Shown here piece by piece: positions 1-7,453 of a DNA stretch of 64,000 bases. The stretch is from Serratia nevei (lineage in GTDB: Bacteria > Pseudomonadota > Gammaproteobacteria > Enterobacterales > Enterobacteriaceae): contig NZ_CP149940.1 of NCBI RefSeq assembly GCF_037948395.1, positions 2,170,001 to 2,234,000 of the forward strand, given 5' to 3'. Position 1 is the first letter of the stretch; every line of letters begins with the position of its first letter. A model generated the notes under the pieces. It did no database searches. It was not told the DNA's origin and saw only the letters and a list, made by a program, of their open reading frames with translations. The position numbers were made by a program, and so were the translations under genes.

Positions 1-1003
1 CCGGCGTGGCGGCCAGAATGGTGGCGGGCAGCATGCCGGCGATGGCGCAGAACAGGAAACACAGCGGGATCAGCAGGCCGTTGGGCGTCATCGGCAGGAA
101 AATGCCGATGCCGAAGATGCCTATGATCAGGCTGGTGGCCGCGAGCAGCGTTCTGGCGGGCAGACCGCGTGACAGCAGTACGCCGGCGGCGAGGTTGCCG
201 ATGATGTTCGCCGCCACCGCCGCCGCGCTGATGCCGCCGGCGGCCGCCAACGACAGGCCGATGCGTTGCATCAGGAAGATCGGCAGGAAGGTCATCACCG
301 AGAAAAACTGCAGGTTGTAAGTGGTGAACATCAGCGCCAGCAACAGCGGCCGGCGCGCCCGCAGCATCGCGCCCAGCGCTTGCCGCAGCTGTAACGGCGG
401 AACGTGCGCCTCGGCGGCACGGCGGGAGGTGGTCAACGGCAGCAGCAGGGCAGCTAGCAGCGTCAGCGCCGCACCGGCCTGCCAACTCTGTTGCCAGTCG
501 GCGAGATGAGGGCCGAAAAACAGCGAAATGGCGATGCCCGCCGGCATGAAGGTGCTCCAGATGCCGAACACCAGGCTGCGCTGCGCCGGGGCGACGAGGC
601 GGTTCAGCACCGCCGGCGAAGCGACCACCACGATCACGAAGCCGAGGCCTTCGACAAAGCGGCTGACGATCAATCCGCCGAAGTCGTGCAGCGTGGCGCC
701 GGTAAAGCTGGCGGCGCTGATGATCAGCAGCCCAAGCGCCAGCAGGCGCCGGTCACCCCAGCGGCGCACCAACAGCCCGGCGGCGATGCCGCCGAACACC
801 CCGACGAAGGGAAAGGCCGAAATCACCCAGCTCAGCGCCTCGAGCGAACGGCCGAACTCGGCCTGCAGCGCCGGCAGCGCGATGGTGGCCTTGCCCACGT
901 GCAGCGCCGCGGCGATGCCGGCGAACAGCACGTTGACGACGGCTAACCAGGGCGTGGTGGCGGGAAGAACGCGGTCGATGGCGTCCGGTTTAATCGCGGT
1001 CAT
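1..1003 (-). CDS. MFS transporter, C-terminus cut by the window edge
   Basis: The reverse strand is open from an ATG at 1003 to the left edge, about 334 codons with no stop. The N-terminus begins MTAIKPDAIDRVLPATTPWL and is followed by regularly spaced hydrophobic segments typical of a 12-helix major facilitator transporter. The loop between helices 2 and 3 reads GLLVRRWGDRRLLALG, a variant of the MFS signature. It is likely an inner-membrane secondary transporter; the substrate cannot be told. The plus-strand open frames across this stretch are shadows of this gene. The protein is incomplete here, with perhaps 50 to 70 residues lying outside. Confidence 0.85.
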   Translation of the reverse strand, partial: MTAIKPDAIDRVLPATTPWLAVVNVLFAGIAAALHVGKATIALPALQAEFGRSLEALSWVISAFPFVGVFGGIAAGLLVRRWGDRRLLALGLLIISAASFTGATLHDFGGLIVSRFVEGLGFVIVVVASPAVLNRLVAPAQRSLVFGIWSTFMPAGIAISLFFGPHLADWQQSWQAGAALTLLAALLLPLTTSRRAAEAHVPPLQLRQALGAMLRARRPLLLALMFTTYNLQFFSVMTFLPIFLMQRIGLSLAAAGGISAAAVAANIIGNLAAGVLLSRGLPARTLLAATSLIIGIFGIGIFLPMTPNGLLIPLCFLFCAIAGMLPATILAATP

Positions 1004-1234
1004 AACACTCTCCAGTGGCGGTAACGCCATCACTATGTGCTCTTGCAACGGCTGAGGTCGTTCAAATGCTGCGCTATCACGCGGAGAAATTATTCATTTC
1101 GAGCTTTATGGATTGCGCGCCTTCGTTGTTTGGTTCGCCAGCGTGCCGCCCGGCGTGGACGCTCGCCTCCCTTCAGCGGTTTACTGTTCCGGCACGCAGC
1201 AGGCGTGTGGTATTCATTTTATAAGGAGCAGTGT

Positions 1235-1693
1235 ATGTCAGAGATGATGAACGAGAGTGGAGCACCGGCCATTGAATGGAGCTATGGCGGCCGGGGTGAT
1301 GATATCAGCAGTAGCCTGAGCCTCGACACGGTTGAGGAGCAGCCGCAGGGCTTCCTGATGACGGTCGATCGGCCGGTGCAGATCTTTAAAGACGCGCTGT
1401 CGCCGATGATGGCCTTTGTCACGCTGCTGCGCCCGCTGTACGCCAGGGCGGGCGAGGGCTTCCAGTACGTACCGGTTTCCAACCCCTGGACCGACGTGCA
1501 GCGCCTGCCGGCCAGCGCAGGCTATCTGGGCGTGCAGGTCAACGCCGGGCTGTTCTTCCACGGCGCCAAGCCGACGCACTATAAAGATCGCGACGGCCAG
1601 ATGAAGCCGATCGACGGCGGCACGCTTTTGCAGAACATCACCGTGCTGCATCAGGTGGCGCAGCCGCTCGGCCCGGGTGAAGGCGCCGTCTGA
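1235..1693 (+). CDS. hypothetical protein, 152 aa
   Basis: I do not recognise this protein. The ATG at 1235 follows AAGGAG with good spacing, so I prefer it to the ATG at 1037, whose extra 66 residues are Arg-rich and look non-coding. The product is soluble-looking, with no signal peptide or membrane segment; the middle reads VDRPVQIFKDALSPMMAFVT and the C-terminus holds LLQNITVLHQVAQPLG. A short GC hairpin and a DUF2000 gene follow on the same strand about 100 bp downstream, so the two may be co-transcribed. It is divergent from the MFS gene. Confidence 0.7.
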   Translation: MSEMMNESGAPAIEWSYGGRGDDISSSLSLDTVEEQPQGFLMTVDRPVQIFKDALSPMMAFVTLLRPLYARAGEGFQYVPVSNPWTDVQRLPASAGYLGVQVNAGLFFHGAKPTHYKDRDGQMKPIDGGTLLQNITVLHQVAQPLGPGEGAV

Positions 1694-1792
1694 GTCGGCA
1701 GCGTGATCACAGGGGCCGGACGCGGCCCCTTATCGCGCCTTGAAACCGTACGCCGGTTGGGTAAAACTGGCTGCCTATTCAAGGAGAAGAGT

Positions 1793-2209
1793 ATGTACAG
1801 CGACAACGAGAAAAAATTTTATATCATCCTCAACCGCAATCACGAACCGGCCACGCTGTTTAACGCTTCCTGCCATCTGACGGCGGGCATCACCGATCTG
1901 ATCGAGCAGCGCGAGTTTCACCACTATCCGAGCAGCCTCGACGGCGTCAGCGCCAATATGAGCCACTATCCGATCGTGATCCTGCAGGCCAAGAACAGCA
2001 GCCAGCTCAGCAACCTGATTCTGAAGTGCAAGGAAGAGGGCGTGTTGTCCAACTTCTTCACCACCACCATGCTGTCGCACTCCGCCGAACAGCAGATCGC
2101 CGACACCGCCAGTACCCCTTACGAACAGCTGGATTTCGTGGCGGTGGCGCTCTACGGCGACGCCGAACAGCTTAAGCCGCTGACCAAGAAATTTTCCGTC
2201 TACCGCTGA
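1793..2209 (+). CDS. DUF2000 family protein, 138 aa
   Basis: The start at 1793 has AAGGAGAAGAGT directly before it; the open frame extends upstream to 1703, but that part lacks a ribosome site. The protein starts MYSDNEKKFYIILNRNHEPA and continues with NASCHLTAGITDLI and HYPIVILQAKNSSQL. This pattern matches my memory of the DUF2000 family, small single-domain proteins related to peptidyl-tRNA hydrolase II folds. No biochemical role is established for the family as far as I know. It follows the unknown gene at 1235 in the same direction. Confidence 0.75.
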   Translation: MYSDNEKKFYIILNRNHEPATLFNASCHLTAGITDLIEQREFHHYPSSLDGVSANMSHYPIVILQAKNSSQLSNLILKCKEEGVLSNFFTTTMLSHSAEQQIADTASTPYEQLDFVAVALYGDAEQLKPLTKKFSVYR

Positions 2210-2221
2210 AAACGCGGGATC

Positions 2222-2572
2222 TCAGACGCTGGCGCCGTCGTAGGTGTGGATCTGCAACGCATCCAGCGCGACGTCAGGCACGCAGCGCAGGTTAACGGCG
2301 CACATCGCGGCGCCGTCCGGTGCGGTGCCGTAGGCGAAGGGCTGGGCGCCGCAGACTCGGCAGAACTGATGGCGGATCTTGTGATGATTGAAAGTGTAAG
2401 TGCTGAGCTGGTCCTGGCCGCTGTTGAGCGTGAAAGCGCTGATGGGGAAGAACGACAGCAGCAGCCCTTTGCGGCGGCAAATGGAACAGTTGCAGCTGAG
2501 GGCTTCGGTGGGCAGTTCGGCGTCTACGGAGAAGGTGACGGCGCCGCAGTGGCAGCTTCCCTGGAATGACAT
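2222..2572 (-). CDS. GFA (CENP-V/glutathione-dependent formaldehyde-activating) domain protein, 116 aa
   Basis: This small cytoplasmic zinc protein has the GFA-domain cysteine pattern: CHCGAVTF at residues 7-14, SCNCSICRRKG near residue 27, and CRVCGAQPF near residue 91. Members bind one or two zinc ions; very few have a proven activity, so the formaldehyde link should not be assumed. It is convergent with the DUF2000 gene, only 12 bp apart. A second GFA gene of different sequence lies at 32302-32688. Confidence 0.85.
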   Translation of the reverse strand: MSFQGSCHCGAVTFSVDAELPTEALSCNCSICRRKGLLLSFFPISAFTLNSGQDQLSTYTFNHHKIRHQFCRVCGAQPFAYGTAPDGAAMCAVNLRCVPDVALDALQIHTYDGASV

Positions 2573-2713
2573 AGCGATGATCCTGTAACAGGGGAGAGTG
2601 TTTGCCCAGTATAGTGCAATTTATCGCCACTCGGCCGCGCAGGGCCCGGTTTCCTTAGTAAATGCGCGGTTTTCTGGTAGGTTAGAGCTTAACGTCATCA
2701 AAAGGAGATCGCG

Positions 2714-2923
2714 ATGTTAGAACACTATTATCCGGCCAATATGGGCGCCGAGCCGGTCACGGACGAACAGCATAAACGGCTGGTGGCGGTGCAGGCGGCG
2801 CTGGAATTGATCAAGGCCACGCTGTCGGATACCAACGACGGCAACGGCGTAGACTTCCAGCTGAAGGCGGCGGAAAAGCACATCGGCCCGATGGCCGACG
2901 CCATTCAGGAAGCCCTGAAGTAA
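2714..2923 (+). CDS. hypothetical protein, 69 aa
   Basis: This short gene has AAAGGAGATCGCG just before the ATG and a strong terminator right after the stop. The protein (MLEHYYPANMGAEPVTDEQH, then an amphipathic helix VAVQAALELIKATL) has no signal or membrane segment and looks like a small helical cytoplasmic protein. I cannot assign a function. The clean ribosome site, separate terminator and normal codon use support a real monocistronic gene. Confidence 0.75.
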   Translation: MLEHYYPANMGAEPVTDEQHKRLVAVQAALELIKATLSDTNDGNGVDFQLKAAEKHIGPMADAIQEALK

Positions 2924-2940
2924 CGGTTCGCCGTCACCTC

Positions 2941-2969
2941 AACCGCCCGCACCGGGCGGTTTTTTTTTG
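2941..2969 (+). terminator. rho-independent terminator
   Basis: CCGCCCG, a CAC loop and CGGGCGG are followed by ten T residues. It ends the 69-aa gene just upstream. Confidence 0.9.
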
Positions 2970-3076
2970 CGCTGATTACTGCGATTTTTTTAGTGGCGCA
3001 TTGCCTTTTTCCCGGCTGGTGCCGTGAGCGACGCGACCCTACTCTAGCGATCCGAATCCTTATCAGGGTCATGCTC

Positions 3077-4171
3077 ATGTTCCGCTTCAGCCTCTTTTCT
3101 TTCTTATTACAGCGCCGCCGGCGCGTCACCCGGTTGGCCGGCGTCGCGCTGCTTCTCAGCGGCGTCATGCAGGCGCAGGCCGCGCAGCGTATTGAATTCT
3201 CGCCGGATGCCGCCGGCGCTTATCCAGAGGGTATCGCCTGGAACCCGCGCGCCGGTGCGTTCCTGGTCTCCTCCCTGCGCGGTGGGCAGCTTGGCCTGGT
3301 CTACCCGGATGGCCGCTATCGGCGGTTTTCCACCGGTAAAGGGCTTATCACTACCTCCGGCATGCTGGTGGACGCCGAGCGTAATCGGGTGCTGGTGTGC
3401 AACGAAGACGTGGGGGTCTCCCTCAGCTCCGTTCCCGGTACGCGCAATCGCGTGGCGCAGGTGCTGGAGTTCAATCTCGATACCGGCGCGCTGCAGCAGA
3501 CGTACGATCTCTCATCGTTAAGCCGTGGGCCGACGCTGGCCAACGATCTGGCGCTCGACGCGCAGGGCAATATCTACGTGACCGACAGCTTCCAGCCGCA
3601 GATTTACAAGATCGACCGGGCAACGCGCCAGGTATCGATTCTGGTGCGCTCAGCGCGTTTGATGCCGGCCGAGGTTCCCGCCGCTGCGCAGGGCACGCAG
3701 CCTTATCTCAACGGCATCGTGTCTCACCCGGATGGCTATCTGATTGCGGCGGACTACACCCGCGGGCTGTTGTGGAAGGTGACGCTGGATAGCGCGCCTG
3801 CGATAAGTGAAATCAGGCTACCGCAGCGGCTGAAAGGGCCGGACGGGCTGCGGCTCAAAAACGCCCATGAATTGGTGATCGTACAGTCTTTTCCGGGGGC
3901 AAAGGGGAGCATGTCCGGCGACGTAACGTTGCTCTCCTCGAACGACGACTGGGCCAGCGCGCATATCACGGCGGTCGCCACGCCGCCGGAATTGGATGGG
4001 CCGACCGGCGCCGCGCTGCGCGATGGCGAGGTGTGGGTCGTCAACTCGCGTTATCCCCGTTTGTTTGCCGACGTCGCTCAGGCGGAGAGAACCAGGACGT
4101 TCAGCATCGTCAGGGTGGCGTTAGAGCGGAGGCCCGCCGATCGGCGACGGTTGCCAACCCGGCCGGAATAG
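3077..4171 (+). CDS. SMP-30/gluconolactonase-like beta-propeller protein, exported
   Basis: This 364-residue protein begins with an Arg-rich n-region (FLLQRRRRVTRLAG) and a hydrophobic stretch ending MQAQAA, a good Sec signal. Repeats such as YPEGIAWNPRAGAFLVSSL, NDLALDAQGNIYVTDS and YLNGIVSHPDGYLIAADY are the blades of an SMP-30/LRE-type six-bladed propeller. Such proteins often bind a divalent metal and hydrolyse lactones, but the substrate here is unknown. Of two in-frame ATGs at 3071 and 3077 the second has AGGG at the better distance. It precedes qnr on the same strand, but the SOS box in between makes co-transcription unlikely to be the main mode. Confidence 0.75.
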   Translation: MFRFSLFSFLLQRRRRVTRLAGVALLLSGVMQAQAAQRIEFSPDAAGAYPEGIAWNPRAGAFLVSSLRGGQLGLVYPDGRYRRFSTGKGLITTSGMLVDAERNRVLVCNEDVGVSLSSVPGTRNRVAQVLEFNLDTGALQQTYDLSSLSRGPTLANDLALDAQGNIYVTDSFQPQIYKIDRATRQVSILVRSARLMPAEVPAAAQGTQPYLNGIVSHPDGYLIAADYTRGLLWKVTLDSAPAISEIRLPQRLKGPDGLRLKNAHELVIVQSFPGAKGSMSGDVTLLSSNDDWASAHITAVATPPELDGPTGAALRDGEVWVVNSRYPRLFADVAQAERTRTFSIVRVALERRPADRRRLPTRPE

Positions 4172-4189
4172 GATTAAATGCCGCACTGA

Positions 4190-4205
4190 CTGTATAAATA
4201 AACAG
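4190..4205 (+). promoter_or_regulatory. LexA (SOS) box upstream of qnr
   Basis: CTGTATAAATAAACAG matches the LexA consensus CTG-N10-CAG with an AT-rich core. It ends 10 bp before the qnr start codon. Plasmid and chromosomal qnrB genes carry a LexA box at the same place, and their expression is known to be SOS-induced. Confidence 0.9.
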
Positions 4206-4215
4206 GTGCGCTGCG

Positions 4216-4860
4216 ATGAGTCTGATGTTGAAGGGTGAAAAGATCGACCGTAACCGCTTTACCGGCGAGAAGATTGAAAACGGCAGCTTTATGCTGTGCG
4301 ATTTTTCGGGCGCCGATCTGACCGGCACCGAGTTTATCGGCTGCCAGTTTTACGATCGCGACAGCCGACAGGGCGGCAATTTCAGCCGCGCGATACTGAA
4401 AGACGCCAGCTTCAGAAGCTGCGATTTGTCGATGGCCGACTTCCGCCACGCCAGCGCCCTGGGGCTGGAGATCCGCGAGTGCCGCGCGCAGGGCGCCGAT
4501 TTTCGCGGCGCCAGCTTTATGAACATGATCACCAGCCGCACCTGGTTTTGCAGCGCCTATATCACCAAAAGCAACCTGAGCTACGCCAACTTCGCCAAGG
4601 TGGTGCTGGAGAAATGCGAGCTGTGGGAAAACCGCTGGCACGGCGCGCAGGTGCTCGGCGCCAGCTTCAGCGGCTCCGATCTGTCCGGCGGCGAGTTCTC
4701 CGGATTCGACTGGCGCGCCGCCGACGTCACCCAGTGCGATTTGAGCAACGCGGAACTGGGCGAATTGGATTTGCGCACCACCGATCTGCAGGGTGTCAAA
4801 ATGGACAGCCATCAGGCCGCGCAGCTGCTGGAGCGGTTAGGGATTGCGGTTATCGGCTAA
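4216..4860 (+). CDS. qnr: Qnr family pentapeptide repeat protein, chromosomal (SmaQnr/QnrB-like)
   Basis: The protein is 214 aa, exactly the length of QnrB. It opens MSLMLKGEKIDRNRFTGEKI and holds blocks nearly identical to QnrB, such as FSGADLTGTEFIGCQFYDR, RGASFMNMITSRTWFCSAY and SKVVLEKCELWENRW-like text. Tandem A(D/N)LXX pentapeptides fold into a right-handed quadrilateral beta-helix that mimics DNA and protects gyrase and topoisomerase IV from quinolones. Serratia marcescens carries such a gene on its chromosome. The LexA box immediately upstream predicts induction by DNA damage. The natural role of chromosomal Qnr is unsettled. Confidence 0.93.
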   Translation: MSLMLKGEKIDRNRFTGEKIENGSFMLCDFSGADLTGTEFIGCQFYDRDSRQGGNFSRAILKDASFRSCDLSMADFRHASALGLEIRECRAQGADFRGASFMNMITSRTWFCSAYITKSNLSYANFAKVVLEKCELWENRWHGAQVLGASFSGSDLSGGEFSGFDWRAADVTQCDLSNAELGELDLRTTDLQGVKMDSHQAAQLLERLGIAVIG

Positions 4861-4982
4861 TAAATTGCCCCAGGCCCGTTTTCCACGGTGCCTGGGGGAA
4901 ATATGTTTACGCGGTTTATGAATATAAATTTAAATATTGCTTGCTTAAATAACTCAGCCGTGTGTAAATAGCGTCATCGGTT

Positions 4983-4993
4983 TGTAGTACAGA
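4983..4993 (+). promoter_or_regulatory. cold-box-like element in the csp leader
   Basis: TGTAGTACAGA matches 9 of 11 bases of the cspA cold box TGACGTACAGA. It lies near the start of a leader of roughly 180 nt before the csp gene; a plausible extended -10 (TGTGTAAAT) lies about 15-20 bp upstream. Long structured leaders with this element are typical of cold-induced csp genes. The stretch 4861-5153 otherwise holds no gene. Confidence 0.6.
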
Positions 4994-5153
4994 CCTTATG
5001 AAAGCAGTTTTAGTAAAGCAGTTCTCAGTATTAGCGATATCCCTCAGATACCTCTTCTTCCGCGAATTTTCTTCTCTAGTGCCCCATAAGTTTCCAATAA
5101 AAACAGACCTCTATCGCCCTATGGCGTCGCAAAAATAGAAAGGAAATATCTCT

Positions 5154-5366
5154 ATGTCTACTAAAATGACGGGTTTGGTAAAATGGTTTGATGCAGGTAA
5201 AGGCTTCGGCTTTATCACCCCGGCAGACGGCGGCAAAGACGTGTTCGTACACTTCTCCGCTATCCAGAGCAACGATTTCAAAACGCTGGACGAAGGCCAA
5301 CAGGTTGAGTTCACTATCGAAAAGGGTATGAAGGGTCCTTCTGCCGGCAACGTGGTCGCGTTATAA
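5154..5366 (+). CDS. CspA-family cold shock protein, 70 aa
   Basis: This is a 70-residue single cold-shock domain. The RNA-binding motifs RNP1 (KGFGFITP, residues 16-23) and RNP2 (VFVHFSAI, residues 30-37) are intact. The N-terminus [19 protein letters not shown] is closest to CspA/CspB/CspG. Such proteins melt RNA secondary structure in the cytoplasm after temperature downshift. The leader of about 180 nt with a cold-box-like element suggests cold induction rather than constitutive CspC/CspE-type expression. A terminator follows about 85 bp after the stop. I do not assign a specific paralogue name. Confidence 0.93.
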   Translation: MSTKMTGLVKWFDAGKGFGFITPADGGKDVFVHFSAIQSNDFKTLDEGQQVEFTIEKGMKGPSAGNVVAL

Positions 5367-5451
5367 TTTTCGGCCAAGGTGCGGTTTCTTACGACAGCGA
5401 TGAAGGTTTAAGCCGGAGCAGTTAAGAAATAACACCCTCAGCCTGAATAAA

Positions 5452-5475
5452 CTCCGGGTTCGCCCGGAGTCTTTA
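5452..5475 (+). terminator. rho-independent terminator after csp
   Basis: CTCCGGG, a TTCG tetraloop and CCCGGAG are followed by TCTTTAT. The T-tract is short, but the stem-loop is strong. Confidence 0.8.
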
Positions 5476-5480
5476 TCGAT

Positions 5481-5558
5481 ACGTCATTAGCTCAGCAGGA
5501 AGAGCGGCAGCGAAATATTCGTTGGCGGACTGGGGTTCGATTCCTCGATGACGTTCCA
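5481..5558 (+). tRNA. tRNA-like gene with non-canonical anticodon loop (possible pseudo-tRNA)
   Basis: The 78-nt sequence folds as a cloverleaf: a 7-bp acceptor stem (ACGTCAT with ATGACGT), a 4-bp D stem (GCTC/GAGC) around AGCAGGAA, a 5-bp anticodon stem (CAGCG/CGTTG) around the loop AAATATT, a T stem with loop TTCGATT, discriminator T and an encoded CCA. Two features are wrong for a working tRNA: loop position 33 is A instead of the nearly invariant U, and two bases rather than one separate the D and anticodon stems. Read literally, the anticodon would be AUA. It sits between the csp terminator and a GC-rich terminator. It could be a decayed tRNA or a tRNA-like RNA with another role. Confidence 0.55.
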
Positions 5559-5576
5559 ATAATTAATTATTATTGG
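5556..5576 (+). repeat. perfect 8-bp inverted repeat abutting the tRNA-like 3' end
   Basis: CCAATAAT and ATTATTGG are separated by TAATT. The left arm includes the terminal CCA of the tRNA-like sequence. It could be an RNA hairpin in the trailer. Confidence 0.5.
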
Positions 5577-5735
5577 CAACAGAAAAACAGATTTTCGCAT
5601 AAATAATAATGCCGCTTTCCAGTCTGTTTTCCTGTTGTGAAAAAGTCGCGCTTAGGCTGCGTAATGTTGGAGTGTTGGATGGACGCTTACGCCATAACAT
5701 GACAGCCGGGAAAGTCACCGGCACATGATTAATAG

Positions 5736-5759
5736 CCCCGGCCCTGGCCGGGGTTTTTT
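5736..5759 (+). terminator. strong rho-independent terminator without an obvious gene before it
   Basis: CCCCGGC, loop CCTG and GCCGGGG are followed by six T residues, oriented for plus-strand transcription. The preceding 180 bp (5559-5735) hold no convincing coding frame, so the terminator probably ends the tRNA-like transcript or an untranslated RNA. Confidence 0.85.
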
Positions 5760-5771
5760 GTGCCCGCGATC

Positions 5772-6449
5772 TTAACGCTGCGAGTCCAGCCGTTCGTTGT
5801 TTTTCACCACGTCCTGCGCCTTGAGGTAGCTCTCGATCAGCAGCTGATAGGCCGGGAAGATTTTGGTGTAGACCACGGCCCACTGCTGAGCGTCGGCGCG
5901 GTTCCAGCTGCCCTGCAGCTCGGAGGCCACGCCGGCGGTGTCGATCGGCACTACGCCGGCCTGTACCACGCGCGCCAGGGTGATTTCCTGCGCCATTTTC
6001 GAGTAGGTGCCGGAGGCGTCGATCACCGCGAACACTTTATAGCCTTCGGCCACCGCGCTGATGGACGGGAAGGCCATGCAGACGCTGGTGATGGTGCCGG
6101 CGATGATCAAGGTTTTGCGGCCGGTGGCTTTGACCGCCGCCACGAAGTCCGGGTTGTCCCAGGCGTTGATTTCCCCTTTGCGGGCGACGTATTGCGCGTG
6201 CGGCGCATTTTGGTGAATTTCCGGGATCAGCGGGCCGTTCGGGCCCTGCGGCACCGAGGCGGTGGTGATCACCGGCAGTTTGCTGAGGGTGGCGATGCTG
6301 GCCAGGGCAGCGGCGCGGGCGCGCAGTTCGGTCATCGGCATGTCGGCGACGGTTTGGAACAGGCCGCTCTGGTGGTCGATCAGGAGCATGACTGCGTCAT
6401 TGGCATCAATAACAGGACGCTGGCCGTTGAAGTTGGCTGGAGTGCTCAT
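5772..6449 (-). CDS. isochorismatase-family hydrolase, YcaC-like, 225 aa
   Basis: This cysteine-hydrolase-superfamily protein has the expected catalytic triad: Asp in [13 protein letters not shown], Lys in [16 protein letters not shown] and Cys in [13 protein letters not shown], followed by the non-proline cis region. It resembles YcaC, whose physiological substrate is unknown. I start at 6449 ([18 protein letters not shown]), because the upstream 73 codons read as low-quality Arg/Leu-rich sequence and an AAGGAAAA site lies just before this ATG. It is divergent from the universal stress gene at 6710, with the promoter region of both in 6450-6709. Confidence 0.88.
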   Translation of the reverse strand: MSTPANFNGQRPVIDANDAVMLLIDHQSGLFQTVADMPMTELRARAAALASIATLSKLPVITTASVPQGPNGPLIPEIHQNAPHAQYVARKGEINAWDNPDFVAAVKATGRKTLIIAGTITSVCMAFPSISAVAEGYKVFAVIDASGTYSKMAQEITLARVVQAGVVPIDTAGVASELQGSWNRADAQQWAVVYTKIFPAYQLLIESYLKAQDVVKNNERLDSQR

Positions 6450-6709
6450 GGTGTTTTCCTTTTCTCGTCGTGAGGTCAGTGGGTATCTTCTTTGATTGAT
6501 AAGGCTGAAACTCAGCACTTGCCTACAGTGTAGGGAGGGGCGAAAAATCCGGTAGACCGTGCAGGCGGGATGCATCGTTCCACAGATGGAACGACGGTGC
6601 GGAAGGCGAGCGAACCCGCGCTGGGCTAAACTTAAGATGCATGAGAAACATGCGGCAAGGAGCGCCATCCTGTTTACGGATTACGGAGTTGACGAGGAGG
6701 GCCGCCATC

Positions 6710-7138
6710 ATGGCTTACCGGCATATCGTTGTCGCCACGGATCTCAGCGAAGACGCCGAGTTCCTGCTGGGCAAAGGCGCCAGACTGGCCGCCGCGCTCA
6801 AGGCTAAACTTTCCCTGATCTATATCGACATCCACCGCGCCGGTTATTACGTCGATCTGGGCGTGGGCGATTACAACTACACCGATCGCACCTTTTCGGA
6901 GCGGGTGAAGAATATGCTCAATGCGATCAAAGGGCAGTCGTCCTACCCGGTCGAAGAGGTGATCGTCAGCCGCGGCGCGTTGACGGAAGAGCTGAACCGG
7001 GTGGCGAAGGAGAAAGGGTTCGACCTGGTGATCTTCGGCCACCATCACGACGTCTGGAGCCGGCTGGTCTCTTCGGCGCGCCAGGCGATCAACGAACTGA
7101 ACGTCGATCTGCTGGTTGTCCCCATCGAGAAAAAATAG
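6710..7138 (+). CDS. universal stress protein, UspC/UspD-like, 142 aa
   Basis: The start at 6710 follows GAGGAGGGCCGCC; the longer open frame from 6641 lacks such a site. The protein begins MAYRHIVVATDLSEDAEFLL and ends LVIFGHHHDVWSRLVSSARQAI, then VDLLVVPIEKK. This matches the alpha/beta Usp fold and the small E. coli UspC/UspD proteins of 142 aa. Their GHHH segment replaces the ATP-binding G-2x-G-9x-G(S/T) motif of other Usps, so nucleotide binding is doubtful. Role: cytoplasmic stress resistance, motility or iron homeostasis in relatives. Confidence 0.88.
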   Translation: MAYRHIVVATDLSEDAEFLLGKGARLAAALKAKLSLIYIDIHRAGYYVDLGVGDYNYTDRTFSERVKNMLNAIKGQSSYPVEEVIVSRGALTEELNRVAKEKGFDLVIFGHHHDVWSRLVSSARQAINELNVDLLVVPIEKK

Positions 7139-7143
7139 TCGCG

Positions 7144-7169
7144 GCCGCCTGCGGGCGGCTGCCGTTTTT
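7144..7169 (+). terminator. probable terminator after the universal stress gene
   Basis: GCCGCC, loop TGCG and GGCGGC; five bases then separate the stem from TTTTT. The offset makes this weaker than a textbook terminator. The remainder of 7170-7453 has no gene and holds the budC promoter region, with an AT-rich TTATATAAAT about 30 bp before the ribosome site. Confidence 0.55.
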
Positions 7170-7453
7170 CATTCACATCGTTTATCTCTGTGCGGCCATA
7201 ACCGCACACCTGCAATAGTCTCGCCCGCTGACAATCCGCCAGACAAATAGTGACTCACCGTAATTTTATTTTATCCATCAATATGTTGGCCAAAATCCGA
7301 TAAAGGTTAATCCAGCGCATTGAAATCACTGACATACCTCCTTTTGGTTAATAAACCGCACGTTTTGACTGGCTCTCAGGGGAGGGGCGCCTTATCCTCG
7401 GGGTAATGAGATTTGTATGACTTATATAAATACGTTCACATGGAGGAGGTCTC

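Noticed and set aside
5481..5558. Calling this a functional tRNA-Tyr with anticodon AUA
   Set aside because: U33 is missing, the linker is two bases, and A34 tRNAs for Tyr are not known in these bacteria; I keep it as tRNA-like only.
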